Assembly: GCF_033807715.1 (NCBI RefSeq)
Contig: NC_084592.1
Location: 25,202,001 to 25,266,000, forward strand
Source: Cololabis saira
Lineage: Eukaryota; Chordata; Actinopteri; Beloniformes; Belonidae
DNA: 64,000 nucleotides
Reading direction: 5' to 3'
Part shown: positions 23,291-36,545 of the stretch, in pieces
Layout: each line of letters begins with the position of its first letter
Numbering within the stretch: the stretch's first letter is position 1
Notes under the pieces: model-generated
The model's database searches: none
What the model was told of the DNA's origin: nothing
Seen by the model: the letters and a program-made list of their open reading frames with translations, nothing else
Position numbers and translations under genes: made by a program

Positions 23291-24107
23291 TTTAAGTGGA
23301 CATCTCCAGTTGAAGGTATTTAAAACTTGTCCCATCAGGGCAAACCCAAACCTTGCTGGGTAGATAGTCTCTCAGTGGTCTGATTAGTGCTTTGCTTAAC
23401 CCAGAAGACCAAGGGGACATGGCTAGGGTGAACGAGTTCTGGGGAATTTCTGTTTAGACTGTTGCCTCTGTGACCCAAACTGCTGAGTACTTCTGTCTGA
23501 ACAAAGAAGTATCTTAAAAACAGGCATCTATTCATTATCGCACCTTTGAGTGTTCATGTTATATCTACCACCTGATGTCACCTGATGAAAAGTGGACTTG
23601 TAGTAAGTTGTTATTTATCAACAATGGCCACTAGACAATGTTCCCCGAAAGTTTCTGGCTGTATTCGACTCATTCAGAAAGATCAACTACTAACATTTTC
23701 TCATAAAATGTTTTCATGAAGTTTTAAGTCTGTATTTTTCTTATGAGGGTTTGTTAAACTTATTCATTCTGATGAAAGTCGAGGTCTTCACCTGAAACGT
23801 ATTACATAACCACAGTAGTTTACTAGCTTTTTGTCCAAGTCTTAACTCACAGCACCAAATCTATGCTAATTTTGAAGTCAGATTTTACATTGTAATTATG
23901 TAGAATAGAATTTATGATATTTTCCCTATTTTTTATGACAAGATTTAGTGATTACACCCGCTACAACAAAAAAAAATTATTTGACTGCACTAAAATAAGT
24001 ATTCATACTATATGTTTGGCTAATAAAGTGGTAAATCACAAATGAAAAGGTTGTGGTTTTATGAAGGCAATATCTGAAACTGAAAATAGAACAGAGCTGT
24101 ACACTCA
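23291..24107. other. Stretch without recognisable feature
   Basis: The beginning (to about 23560) could be a diverged continuation of the LINE relic. The rest is AT-rich, with nothing coding. Confidence 0.4.
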
Positions 24108-25079
<972 letters not shown>

Positions 25080-25165
25080 GATGCACTGGCAACCTCTCTC
25101 GCCCTTCACCCGAAGACAGCTGGGATAGGCTCCCGCAGACTTCAGTGACGCTGGATAGACCCTGG
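25080..25165 (+). repeat. Fragment of the fish CCCGCAGAC/GCTGGATAG interspersed repeat
   Basis: CTCTCGCCCTTCACCCGAAG and AGCTGGGATAGGCTCCCGC resemble the 3'-end phrase of a LINE-linked repeat that is abundant in fish. A copy in opposite orientation lies at 42346-42485. Confidence 0.6.
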
Positions 25166-28100
25166 AGTTCCTGCATTTCTCTACAGTTTTGACTCCTCTT
25201 CAGTAGTAGAGTGATATTTCCAAACAAACAGCCTGAAACGAGTGATCCCATTTACACATTGTTCCAACACCAGCAGTTTTATTGAATGTGCCTTTCTCAG
25301 GTAACTCACACGCGGATGTGTGTATACAGCAGCATAATGCGTGTGCATAGCAGATGGACTCTGTGGGGAACAAGGTGTGTAAGTGCCCATCTCCTGTCGT
25401 CCCCACAGGATCCATAAAGCATGTAGAACAAACAGGATAATTAGTCCTTCACACACACGGGCAATCGCAAAATTCTGCTATCCCAAGTTAATGATTCTTG
25501 ATAATCAGGATCATGTAAATCTTAGAGTCCCTATTGATCATTTATTGTTCTTTATGAAACCTCTTAGAGGCTGATATAAAGATTCAATGTGTTTTTTTCT
25601 TGCAAATATGTCTACTGGTTTGCCAAGGCTTAAATACATACGTAAAATGTTCAAAAAAAGGACAAATGAAGAGTACTTGGCATTCATTTTCATATTTATT
25701 GCCTTTTTTCACAAGACTCAAATGAGACTAGTTATGTTGAACATAATTAAATAATTGTTATCGTTAATCACCTCACTTGCATATTGGAACTTTATCATAT
25801 TATAAATAAGAACTGCGGTTGATGCAGTAGATGTAATGTAAGTTTTACCCATTTTCTCTGTTCTCTCCTTTTGTTGTGACAAATGCTTGAGCTAACAGAT
25901 ATTATCCATCACATCTATGGGCGGCTGATAGGAGCTATGCTTATTCAAGCACAACCTGGATTATTTAAACATGTCAGGCTGAGACACCAAGGCCAGGCGG
26001 CAGACAAATAAGAACTGCTTGCTTTTTGTTGATCATACGTCACACATGCTGCCTTTTCTGCCTGTGCATCAGCCTTCCATATCATGTTCTAAAGGTCTGC
26101 ACACTTCCGTGTTTGAGCGGTTTAAGTGTAATCCTACTCACATCAACAAAAGAAACAAACATGTTTCTAGATTTCACTTTGGTGCAGCACAAAGTCAATT
26201 AAAGGATTTATACTTCTCTTGATATGTAAACCGTTAAGAGAAAAATTGGTATTATGTCATTTCCACAAACCAAACAACATATTGTATGGACTATACAAGG
26301 TCAAGTAAAGAGATTGTTTACTTAAATGTGTGTCTGGTTTTGGTTCTCCCTTTTGTTGGACCACATCACGCACCTCCTGTCATGAGACAGAAACTGTCAT
26401 CGAGCTGGTGACCACTTCTGTTCCCATCCGTCTTCTCTGTGTATGTAGTGTCCAGTCACTTGTGTCTCTGAGAAAAAGCAGAGTGCATGTGTGTTTTCCA
26501 CGGGGTAAAACTGAGATGAATGTGTGTTTGTCAGTGATGGATTTCCTAAATCTGTGTAGCAGTGGTGTCCTTGAACCTCAAGGTCCACCATATGCTGTCC
26601 GGGACAGCGCCGGGGGACACACGCGTATACGTTTGAGCAATGTGTGTGTGTGCATGTGCATGTTCATGTGTCAAGACAACACCTTCAGGCTTGATTCACA
26701 GAGCAGCACAGCACCCGTTAGCTACTGTCCGTTTCAGAGAGGTCGGAAGGTTGCACTGGGAATCGTACATTATTGATGTGGCCGGCCTGACTGGTGGTGC
26801 TGGTTTTAATTGGAAATCTTTTTGTTCGTTTTTCATTTCCCTTTGTTCTACCACACAAAGAGTTGTGTTGCTTCTATACGTGTTCATAGGATAACATTTT
26901 GGGAAATTTTCATTTATTCTGTTCTGTCTTGGTTTTCTGTCCGCTGTTCTGCACCCTGCCGTTCCACTCATGAGGTGAAAAAATAAATAACGAGTGGTCA
27001 CTTCTACTTGTAGGAACCCCTGAAGACATTTTATCATAAACGTATATTAGACTGAGAAGTTAATATCTTATCTATTTAATATTTTGATGTTCTTTCCGTG
27101 CTTGGTGAGACTGAAAGAGAGAGAACTTTCCACAATTATACAGTGATCCTGGGGGCGTCAATTACGTCTCAACCTTCTTTGTTGGAGGTGTGTTTTCTGT
27201 TTTACTTTGTCATTAAGTGGAAAATGGAAATAAAACAGGTTTCTTTCTTGCAAAGTCTCTCTCCAGCTGTTAAATACTGAAAATAAAAAAGAGTCATTGG
27301 AGAGGTATGGGGCTTTGCAGAGCTCTGAAAGGGCACAAAACTTGGAAAGACATGATTAAAGTCTGAACGGTCAAACCCTGATTAGTATAGCAGAAATTTA
27401 TAACAGACAATTTATCAACACCATTTAATGGATGGCAATGTGCATTTATGCCCAAAACAACTTATTTTGGAAGTTAGAGAGTCATATTGTAGTAGCAGAA
27501 TATAATACACTTAAAATATAGCGACCAGAGTCAAAGTAAAACCCTACCTACCCCAGAACAGGTACTTCGTGATTATAAATCACGACTAGAGAAGTGGCAA
27601 AGATAATGAGTAAGTGTGGTTTGCATTGCTTTTGTGGGGATGTACATATAGACTACTTTTCCATATTGCATGTGAACTAACGTCGAGCCTTTCTCAATAT
27701 CAGATTCAAACTGTCTTAGTGGAGCTCTTTCCCAAGTCAATGAAATCTCCCCAGTTTCCTGACTTTCTGATGAGTAGAATGCACCCAAAAGTGACGGCTA
27801 GCACATCACCCATGCAACGCACTGATAACCACAGCTGTCATAGCAGAATTGCTATCCATTATTGGAGAAGGGCTGTGTCAAAGCTGTGTCAAACATAAAA
27901 AAACACCTGGCACCCAGCCTCAAGTGTTGCTCTTGTGTGAGCCTGCTGTACTTGTTTCCCATCTATGCAGAATTTTGGCTTACGACAGTGATGACTCTTT
28001 CACCAGGGCCTCATCAGAAAAGAACATTCCCCTCTTTGTCTCATGGATTTATACCTCGAATACTCAAGGACTGACATCTGTTATATACTGCATATTGTGA

Positions 28101-28881
28101 TACCAAAGGAATAGGATTTGAATTAGGGTGAAGAGTCCTAACCAAGAATCTGATAAGCTGACGAGGTGGACTGGCTGTTTAGCAGGTTTCATGTTTGCTA
28201 TTTTCTCCATTTATCATGCTAATGTCCCAACCTTTGCCAACCTGGCATGCAACAAGAAAAACAAAAACTGCTACAGGGCTACAACGAAACAGAACATTAG
28301 CCAACATCAAGGCTGTAAGATGACATGGGTAAAATAAATAAAGCATCCAAGTCAAACCCAAGTGTTTCATGGGTAAGGAAAAGGAGGCTTTATCACTTTG
28401 TGGGTAAAATCACTGCACTCTTTGAGAACAATTTTGTATCAATATAACATTGACCTGTTTTTGGACTACAGTTGTTAATCTTTTTGATTTGTTTGTTTTT
28501 TTCACTTTTAGTTCAATTTTTTTTTATTTATGTAGCATGGAAATCATGTTACATAGATATTTATTTGTTCTGGGTTTGAGATGAGATCTTAGGGGCTTAG
28601 TGATTTCATTTTGTCAATGGAGAGTCCCTACAAAGAAAGTAACACACAGATGTAAAGATTACTTGCTAAAAGGTTAAGTGTCAAGCAGGGACTTTGGAAA
28701 CAGGAGGCTTTTCCTCTGTGAGATTATTGTCTTTATGGTAATAATTCAATTGCTTGTCTTCACCTGTTAAAAGTCATGAATAATCACTTTGCGTGAATCA
28801 GTGTGTCCCTCTGTGTGCAAGTGTATGGCTGCGGACATGAATTACTAACAGACTTTATAAGCTGATGGCTCATGGCCAATG
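25166..28881. other. Long stretch without recognisable gene
   Basis: Unique-looking sequence. The 148-codon plus frame at 26330-26776 has mixed composition but includes a TG-rich Cys-Val part and no domain, so it is probably chance. No terminal repeats or RNA genes were identified. Confidence 0.4.
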
Positions 28882-30068
28882 TACAGTACTTCACAAAAGA
28901 ATGGAAAATGCTCAATAGTCAATGAGATAATAATGGAGATAACTGGAATCTGACAAAAGTAACAATAAATAATAATCTACCGAACATTTACTAATAAACT
29001 CTGCATTTGAATTGTGGTTAATGAGAAAAAAAAGACATTAATGGAACTGACAATTTCGTTGGTACCCCTGGAAAAGACTAAAAATAATGTGACCATGGTG
29101 ACTTCTTAAACCACATGTGTCTTGTAATTAACATCACAGGCATCTGCAGTTCAGGAAAGCTAAAGAGTGAGTTGTCTGACGAGATCAGAAAGAAAATCAT
29201 AGACAAGCATGCTAAGACCATATCCAAGCAGCTTGATGTTCCTGGGACAACTGTTTTAAATTTAATTTAGAAGTTTAGGGTTCATGGGACTGAAGCAACT
29301 TCCCCAAATGTGGCCACAAACAAATCAGGAATTTTTAAAATGCATACTGACAAGCTTTTGGGAAAAAGTCTTTGGACAAATGAAATCAAACAGAAGGTTT
29401 CTTTGGAAATCCCATCACCTCAAGGTTCACAAACACAAACAATAAAACCTTCAGAGGAAGAATCTAGCTACTGTGACACAACACAACCTTGGAGAGGTTG
29501 TGTTAAATTCTGGAGCAGCTTTGCTGCATCTGATACAGGATGCCTTGAATCGGTGCAGGTAAAATGAAATCTGAAGATGATCAAGGCAGTGTGTAGCAGA
29601 CATGCTACCTCTATCACACAGCTAAAAGCAGCCATGGATGACTCAGAAACAATAACTGGGCTGTTCGGGACTATCCTTCCATGAGCCCTGATCTAAATCC
29701 TATTGAACATCTGTGGAAAGAACTAAAACATTGAGTCTGGCGAAGACACACTTCAAACCTCAGACAACTAAAGCATTTTGATCATGGGGTGTGGCCCAAA
29801 ATACCTCTGTACAGGTGCAAAAGTCTCATGGAGATTTACAGCAACCACTTGATTATTAAGATCAGAGACCTGTCACTTTTGTCCTGGACAATTTCAATAG
29901 TATAATTTTTTTAATGATTCTATTGAACTACAATTCAACAGCAAGGTCTGATTTTCATCAGTCAGTGTTCACTAAATAGTCATTTATTACTTTTCTCAGT
30001 TTCATACATACATACATATACAGTGGAAGGGTACCAACACATTTGTTGTCCATAACTTCACATCTGTA
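28882..30068 (+). mobile_element. Tc1-like DNA transposon, degraded
   Basis: TACAG at the left and CTGTA at the right bound a 1.19-kb segment with long, diverged inverted ends. The motif GTTGGTACCC occurs inside the left end (about 29058) and as its complement near the right end (30029-30038). Shared blocks such as TGAATTGTGGTT and its counterpart AACTACAATTCA (about 29930) lie in both ends. Long ends with inner and outer copies of one motif resemble the IR/DR structure known for fish Tc1-like elements. The interior carries the transposase relic described separately. Confidence 0.75.
29160..29870 (+). pseudogene. Tc1-like transposase relic with internal deletion
   Basis: The N-terminal part reads LSDEIRKKIIDKHAKTIS and KQLDVPGTT (about 29170-29255), a helix-turn-helix region. 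LWTNEIKQ (about 29370-29395) stands where the family has W-T-D-E-T, so the first catalytic aspartate is now asparagine (29379-29381). VKFWSSFAASDTG follows at about 29505. The DNDPKH region with the second aspartate is missing. [15 protein letters not shown] (about 29684-29730) keeps the third catalytic residue, glutamate at 29705-29707. The end matches KIPLYRCKSLMEIY. Stops and frameshifts occur throughout, and the gene is shorter than the usual 340 codons. Confidence 0.88.
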
Positions 30069-30150
30069 TATACTCTCAGCACGGATGACCTCATTTCAGA
30101 ACAAAAAGTCACATTTTTGGATATAATATGTGGTAATTCTTCTGCAAATC

Positions 30151-30272
<122 letters not shown>

Positions 30273-30781
30273 TTTACAGGATACTCTTGGTCTTACATCT
30301 TTCCGGTAACTCAGATGAGATGACGTACCATCCTTCACAATCATATCAGAATTTCTATTTTAGTTTTCTTTTTTGTTTTATTGATATTCTATTTCTCGTG
30401 AACTCCAAGTTCAGGTACACTCAAAGGTGGGGAAGTGATTCAAAATGATTTCTAACTCAGAGAACGTTCTTGTCATAATCATTGAATATCTAATTACCAT
30501 CCGGTGTCTGCTCATCACTGTCAAAATAAAACAGGTCTTTATACACAGAAAAGAGGAAGCAGCCTTATAGTTTTCATTTGAATGCAAATGGCAGCTGTGG
30601 ATTTGAAACCACTGAATGTGCAGAGGCATATTTGGAAATATGACTGTAGGGAATCTTATGATCACTAATGGCAATAGCAGTTCAAATTTCCTCATAGAGG
30701 AGATGAATCTGAATGGGTTTGCTAATTAAGTAGGGGCATTATACGCCCTCTTTGTGGCGTCACCCTCCGTCTCATTACCCA

Positions 30782-30783
<2 letters not shown>

Positions 30784-30846
<63 letters not shown>

Positions 30847-30871
30847 CTAACACACACACACACACGCACAC
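30784..30871. repeat. (TC)n followed by (CA)n
   Basis: About 30 TC units to 30844, then ACCTAA, then about 11 CA units. The Arg-Glu frame on the minus strand is an artefact. Confidence 0.96.
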
Positions 30872-31020
30872 ATTGTGGTACAGAAGTGCATGCAGCAGAG
30901 CAGGAGGTCTCAAAGGTCTAATCTTGGAGCCAGCAAGGTACAGCTATAAAACTGACCAACTAATTATCCCCAAAATTACATCTTAATGTTCAAGCTCACA
31001 GCAACATTCAGCTCTCTGCG

Positions 31021-31021
31021 C

Positions 31022-31087
<66 letters not shown>

Positions 31088-31112
31088 GCGTGTGCGTGTG
31101 TGCGTGCGTGCA
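31021..31112. repeat. (GT)n grading into (GTGC)n
   Basis: GT units to 31081, then CGTGTG and CGTG variants, ending at CATGC. Confidence 0.96.
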
Positions 31113-31675
31113 TGCTTTATTACATGTATGCGGGTCTGACTATTTTCTTGTTTTCGGTGTGCATGCGTGTGTAGCTGTAAAAGCGTTTATTATGCAGACA
31201 GCTGGAGGTGGTCTCTTGCATGCCGAGCAGACAGGACAGATGTGTGTTGCCTCTCTTTGTTCTTGTTCTTCAGTGCTTACACCTTCTCACACGAAGAAAA
31301 ACAGCAGCAGTTCCAAATCAGACAAAGACAAAAGAAAACCTTCTACAGTTACACTTTTACACTATTTACACATATTTAAAAAGACTTAAAGCATACTTCT
31401 TTTTAAGCTATCATTGCATATCATAAATTTGCTTTACACCCATCTTGGTTTGAGTCCTGCTCTTTGTCTCAGTCTTTGTTACATGTTGTGAACTCTGAAA
31501 TCCTTTGGCTCTGTTCTTGCCTGTCCTGTAATGTTCACATCCTTTCCTGATTTTAAGGATCTGTGACCAACTGCATGAAGTGAAACTTTTATCACCCTAA
31601 TCTGTTTGGATGCATTTCACTTGAGACATGGAACAAAGCCAGCATCTTTATGCATGTGAATTGACAGGAAGACAG

Positions 31676-31736
31676 AAGAAAAGAAGAAAAGAAAAGAAAA
31701 GAAAAGAAAAGAAAAAAAAAAGAAAAGAAAAGAAAG
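31676..31736. repeat. (AAAAG)n purine repeat
   Basis: AAAAG units with one longer A run. The strand is all purine, so the Lys-Arg frame over it is an artefact. Confidence 0.93.
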
Positions 31737-33678
31737 AATTGCAGCCATCCGTTGCTTCCACTGCTGTCAGCAATGAGCCAGAGGTGACTGTAATCCTTTG
31801 GTTTCTATGACATTAGATGAGAACCGTGATGAGAATCGCGCAAGTACTATCACTGAGTCCCGTTTCTGCCGCGCCTCCAATACCCTGTTGGAAAAGAGAA
31901 AGAGGATTACAAAGGGAACACGGAGGGATTTACCCCAATCTCATTCTGCCCCTGACAAAATATCACAATGACATGTCAAGTGATCATGTTACTGGAGGGT
32001 TACGGTAATTGTGCCTCAACCTATCTCTGGTTGAAAGGTTTCTGCCGCTTTCGAAGACAGACGTAGCGAGAGGCTGATACGCATGTGATCAGAAATGGAT
32101 ATTAAAAACAAAATCTAATACCAGCCCGTGCCTCTTGTCACTCTCCAAGATTTATGTTCTTCCTTCACCGTGTGTTATAAAACCTGTGTCTGTCTAACCT
32201 CTTCCTATTTCCGATGATGCACTGGAATAGAGAAGCAAAAAGAGGACATTTCCCTCACAGTCCTGCACACAAGCACACACATATTCAGCAAAGAGGCGGC
32301 AGGTGTGAGCCACACTGTTTTGCCTATGCCTCAAGGTCATTAACTGTGTGCCTGACTAGTTAGGAAAGGGGGGAAAAAAGAGAAAGAAACAAGGATAGTT
32401 CATCGAGATACATGAATACTGCATGAGAGCCATGGAACAAAAGGTTTGAGGGCAAGTTTATTTTCAAAGTCCAATTCATTCTCAAGTAGTCTTTGCTTTT
32501 CTGAAGTATGGCACAGAAAGAAAAACTTTTTCTCTCTGTCGCGAAAATCAGACCCTTTTGTAATTTTGGAAAAAGAGATGAGAGTGGAGAATGGAGATAG
32601 AGACACTGAAGAATGGAGATTGGCAAGTGATAGGGACGAAGGTAGACACAGGGAAGAAGGATGGACATCTGGGCCACAGCGACGGAATGGGAGATTGATT
32701 TGGAACGAGTCTGAGGCGCAGGTACAGGTCAAAGTCACCAACTATATTACTGCCTCAGACAATTCATCTCGTCTTCTCTTCAACTACCATGACTGTTCAT
32801 TGGATAAGAGAAGAGAACAAGCGTAGAGGCAAGATTTACAGCTATAAGTGGAGATGGTAGAGGTGGAGGCTGGGGGATATTGTAGACAGATGAGAGCTCA
32901 CTGTATTTTGTATGTTCTTGTTAGCATAAAAAAAGACTGAGCCAAATAAACAATGACAGCAGTACTTTTCATGGATGATAGTATGAGCTATTTTGAACAC
33001 AGGCGCAAATGTGGCTCTCATTTTTTTTTCACAGGTTTGTGGGAGAAGTGGGGAAGTGCAGTAGGAGCAGTTGAGGCAGTAAGAGGAGCAGGTGGTCAGA
33101 CAGCAAGCTGAGAATGAGGTTTCCGTAGGTGTCTAACGGCAGCATTTTCTGTCGCAATCGTCAAATGAGTGAAATGATCCGAGACCATCAGAGAAGTTCA
33201 GAGTACATGAAAAAGAGAATGACGTCACCTTTCCCAAGGTGTAGATAAATGTGCAGGTTTTATTTTCTGTGACAAACAGTTAAAACATTGTTTTCTTTTT
33301 TTCTGAAGTGATACTGGAATTCAGGATGCTGATGAAAATTGATCCATGTCTGAATTTCTTGCTTGAAACGTGGATGAACTTATTTTGATGAACTTATTAT
33401 ATATATTACAATTTGTCAGGCTTAACGTATTTCGGTACATTTGACTTTTAAAGATTATCAAACCTTTTGAAATTGCCTTTATGTCAGTTGTCACATCTAA
33501 ATATATCAAGTTAATATAAGGGAAACTTTTTGAAATTGGTCTATGGTTATTCCAAGTCAAGATATGGAACAAATACTCATCTGTGGCAATCCATACAAAG
33601 GGAATACTGTAAGTAAAAGGAGGTACTGTAGTTACTGTCTATTCTTTAATTATAGCTTTCAATTTTAAAGTAAAATTA
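31737..33678. other. Stretch without recognisable gene
   Basis: Unique-looking DNA of more even base composition between about 31810 and 32150. A 126-codon plus frame (32446-32826), rich in Glu, Arg and Ser, has no known domain and overlaps similar-sized minus frames. Probably non-coding. Confidence 0.4.
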
Positions 33679-34532
33679 AAGCTGCAAGCAGCATGCAATT
33701 TTCACCAATAAAAGTCAAGGACTCAAAACTAAGTCCGATGACACCACCCATGACTCATTATGTCAAACCTTTCAAAGTTATTGCAGAAAATAGGGACTAT
33801 CAAATATCCACCAATCAGAAGAAGGGGCGGGGCTAATTTGCACCAATTATATTCAAGCACTCAAAACCGAGTCCGATGACACCACCCATGACTCTTTATG
33901 TCAAACCATTCAAAAGTTATGGCAGAAAGTAGGAACTATCAAATATGGACCAATCGGCTGAAGGGGGGGGCGCGCTTTTTGGCGTCTATCGTCGCCATGG
34001 TAACGCTTTTGACTGAGAAAAGTAATGCACATTGTCGCAGGATCGAGACGCACATTTTGATGTATAACACACTTGGGTGCACATTACGGTTCGGGCCGCA
34101 TTAACGGCCGAAGAAATTGCATAAATTGCGCCAAAATGACACGATTAATTCAAAATGGCCGACTTCCTGTTCGGTTTCGGCCATGGCGCCAGGAGACTTT
34201 TCTTTAAGTTGCGACATGATACAGGTGTCTGTGTACCGATTTTTTGTGCATGTACGTCAAACCGTATTGTGGGGCTTGAGGCACGAAGTTTTTTAGGGGG
34301 TGCTGTTGAGACATTAGGCCACGCCCATTAATGCAAACCATTAAATATCACATTTTTCGCCAGGCCTGGCTTGCGTGCAAAATTTGGTGACTTTGGGGGC
34401 ACGTTTAAGGGGGCAAAAAGGCCCTCATTTCGTCGGAAAAATAAAAATAACGAGAAAAAAAAAACGAGAACAAAAAAAAAATTCCTACAGATACAATAGG
34501 CCTTCGCACTGTCAGTGCTGGGGTCCTAATAA
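33679..34532 (+). repeat. Interspersed fish repeat (GCTGCAAGCAGC ... GTCCTAATAA) of unassigned class
   Basis: It opens with AAAGCTGCAAGCAGC and closes with ATTCCTACAGATACAATAGG, CACTGTCAGTGCT and GGTCCTAATAA, a start and end I recognise as one widespread fish repeat. No terminal inverted repeats or coding frame were found. The interior includes CpG-bearing words such as CAAAATGGCCGACTTCC. Its first third is a tandem duplication (33721-33975). Confidence 0.65.
33721..33975 (+). repeat. Two tandem copies of about 138 bp
   Basis: ACTCAAAAC followed by GTCCGATGACACCACCCATG begins at 33721 and again at 33859. Both copies continue through TATGTCAAACC, GGCAGAAA-like words and the CAATCAGAAGAAGGGG or CAATCGGCTGAAGGGG ending. 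Confidence 0.85.
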
Positions 34533-34659
34533 GAACTGTCAGAGTTATTCTGGTTACTATGTGGTTCCTATGAACAGATGGGATATGACTTAGGTTCTGC
34601 AATCCTGTCTCATGAATTTAAACTGTTCTCAGCCAGGACTTGGGAACAGGTGATGAGTG

Positions 34660-35400
34660 ATTATCATTACCCCCACAGGTGAGGATTCTCTCTGAAGCAA
34701 AGCAGGAACCCCTCTGTGGGTCAGGCAGGTCACAGGCCTGGCTGAGAACCTCGTAAGGGTCAATTAGGAGGCAGAGTTTGCACGCAGGACTGGTGAGACA
34801 CCAGGACACTCCAACACAGGCATAGGTGGGATTGATGGATAACCTGTAGATTAAAAAAAAAAAATTCAAGGACAGGAACTGTCTGCAGACCTCTACAGGC
34901 ATTGTGAAGAATATGTAGAGCTCTTAGCTGGGGGAATGTCAGTTGACTTGCAGAAAGTAAGACATCAGATAATTTCTGTACAAATGGGAAGGCTACAGGA
35001 CAAGACTTGAGCATGTGGTATGGCTACAGTATATCCAACTGGCTTAGCAGGAACTGAAGGGTTATCAGGAGATTCATGGAGAGGAAATGGCAGGATGTCT
35101 GCTGAACCCTTCACAGGAACTTCGGGGATGTCTGCAGATTTCGTAACAGCAACTTGAGGACTGTTTATTTACTCAAAATGTGGAAGGATGTCAGCCACCT
35201 TTCGATTCCCCACCAGACTCCAACGATGGTGGAACATCTGCAGACCCAAGGACCAGTGGGATGTCTGCAGGCTCTAAGAGTATAGGAACTTCATTTTAAA
35301 ACTTCAGTTCAAGGGCGGCAATATACCCTTGGGCTGGCATGGGAGTCTGCAGACTCCATGGCAGGGACGGATGAGACTTGAGGCGTGGACCAGAGGGGAC
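34660..35400 (+). repeat. Degenerate repeat with recurring GGATGTCTGCAGA words
   Basis: CTGCAG-centred words recur at about 34887, 35131, 35233, 35264 and 35351, with related GGATGTCTGCTGA at 35095 and GGATGTCAGCC at 35187. CAGGAACTT-like words lie between them. Spacing varies from about 30 to 100 bp. This looks like an old decayed minisatellite or repeat-coding segment. No protein reading is supported. Confidence 0.4.
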
Positions 35401-36224
35401 CTTGTGAGATTGGACAAATTAACTCATAGGGATGAGTTGATGTCTGTTACATCTGGTGCACAGAAAGAGTCCAAGTGGGAGGTTAAGGGCTCAAAATGAA
35501 GACCAGGATATTTGAACACGCAACAGTGACTCTGAATTCAGAAGCATGGCTTTAGAGTGAAGCTAAGCATATTTACATGGAAGAAAAGCCCTTTAAATGC
35601 AAGGGCTGTGTTTTGAGGGAGATGAGTAAAAAACCTGAGTAACAACAAGGAAATCTGCTCTCAGTTTGAATAAATATGCTCTTGATTAGAAAGTGTAATA
35701 CAATCCCATATAATGACTACCGCAATTCTGCTGAACAGCAGTCAGATAAATAAAACCAGGTGAGATGCAAGCAAGCACAACTAGCTGGATTTAACAAAGG
35801 TAAGCAATTTCAAATGAATGCAGGAAGTTGAGCTATGGATGAAGAACAAGACAATCTTCAGGACAACAGTCTTAAGAAAAAGCTTGAGCAAATCCAGGAA
35901 AACCTTGATGATATCAGAGACATGTACTGGGGTCAATTTTAGCATTTTACTAACAATTTGTTAAATCCAAAAATCACAAGTTATATATTCTTTGATGTTA
36001 GATTTGGTGTGACATTCCTTAGAGATGCAGTTTCAGGTGACTTGGTAATAACCACTTTAGTATTCAGGTAGACGGTGGTTTGATAGCAGTGCGACTCATA
36101 CTAAAACAGATATCTAGGCACACACAAACACGAGAACATTTGGACCTTTTCCCAGTCACAGACAGGATTAATGGCTTTTGGCTTAGATTCAGCTCTGTAC
36201 GTATGTTATTACCACATCCAGAAA
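35401..36224. other. Stretch without recognisable feature
   Basis: Unique-looking AT-rich DNA with no domain-bearing frame or repeat ends. Confidence 0.45.
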
Positions 36225-36545
36225 TCTTCTCTTAGGCCTCTGTTTTTCTTCTTCCTTGTAGCTCCATCTTCAGCATCCTTCTACCAATATATTCACAATT
36301 TTTCCTCTTTATATGTCCATCTCAGTCTGGCCTCTCCAACTACATGTCCAAAATCTCCAATCCTGGCTGTCTCCCTGAAGTGCTTATTTCTAATCTTATC
36401 CATCCCTGTCATGAACAAAAAAAATCTTAGCATCCACCTCCAGCTCTGCCGTCTGTCTCGTGGTCAGTACCAGCATTTTCATCCCATAGTGACAAGTAAC
36501 CCTGATGCCCTGGTACGTCACCTGTCACCCCGAGGGTTTTCTTTT
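36225..36545 (-). pseudogene. LINE reverse transcriptase C-terminal fragment (RTE-like)
   Basis: On the minus strand, shifting frames give HYGMKMLVLTTRQTAELEV, then MLRFFLFMTGMDKIRNKH, then ETARIGDFGHVVGEARLRW. The last part is EYIGRRMLKMELQGRRK. This order is that of the C-terminal part of a fish non-LTR retrotransposon polyprotein, downstream of the reverse transcriptase active site. At least two frameshifts and stops are present, and the rest of the element is absent. The plus-strand frame 36171-36548 is a shadow of it. Confidence 0.8.

Noticed and set aside
26330..26776. 148-codon plus frame
   Set aside because: No domain recognised, partly TG-rich, overlapped by other frames on both strands. 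Kept only as a note.
33721..33975. CRISPR-like direct repeats
   Set aside because: Only two tandem copies of 138 bp without spacers. The context is a eukaryotic interspersed repeat.
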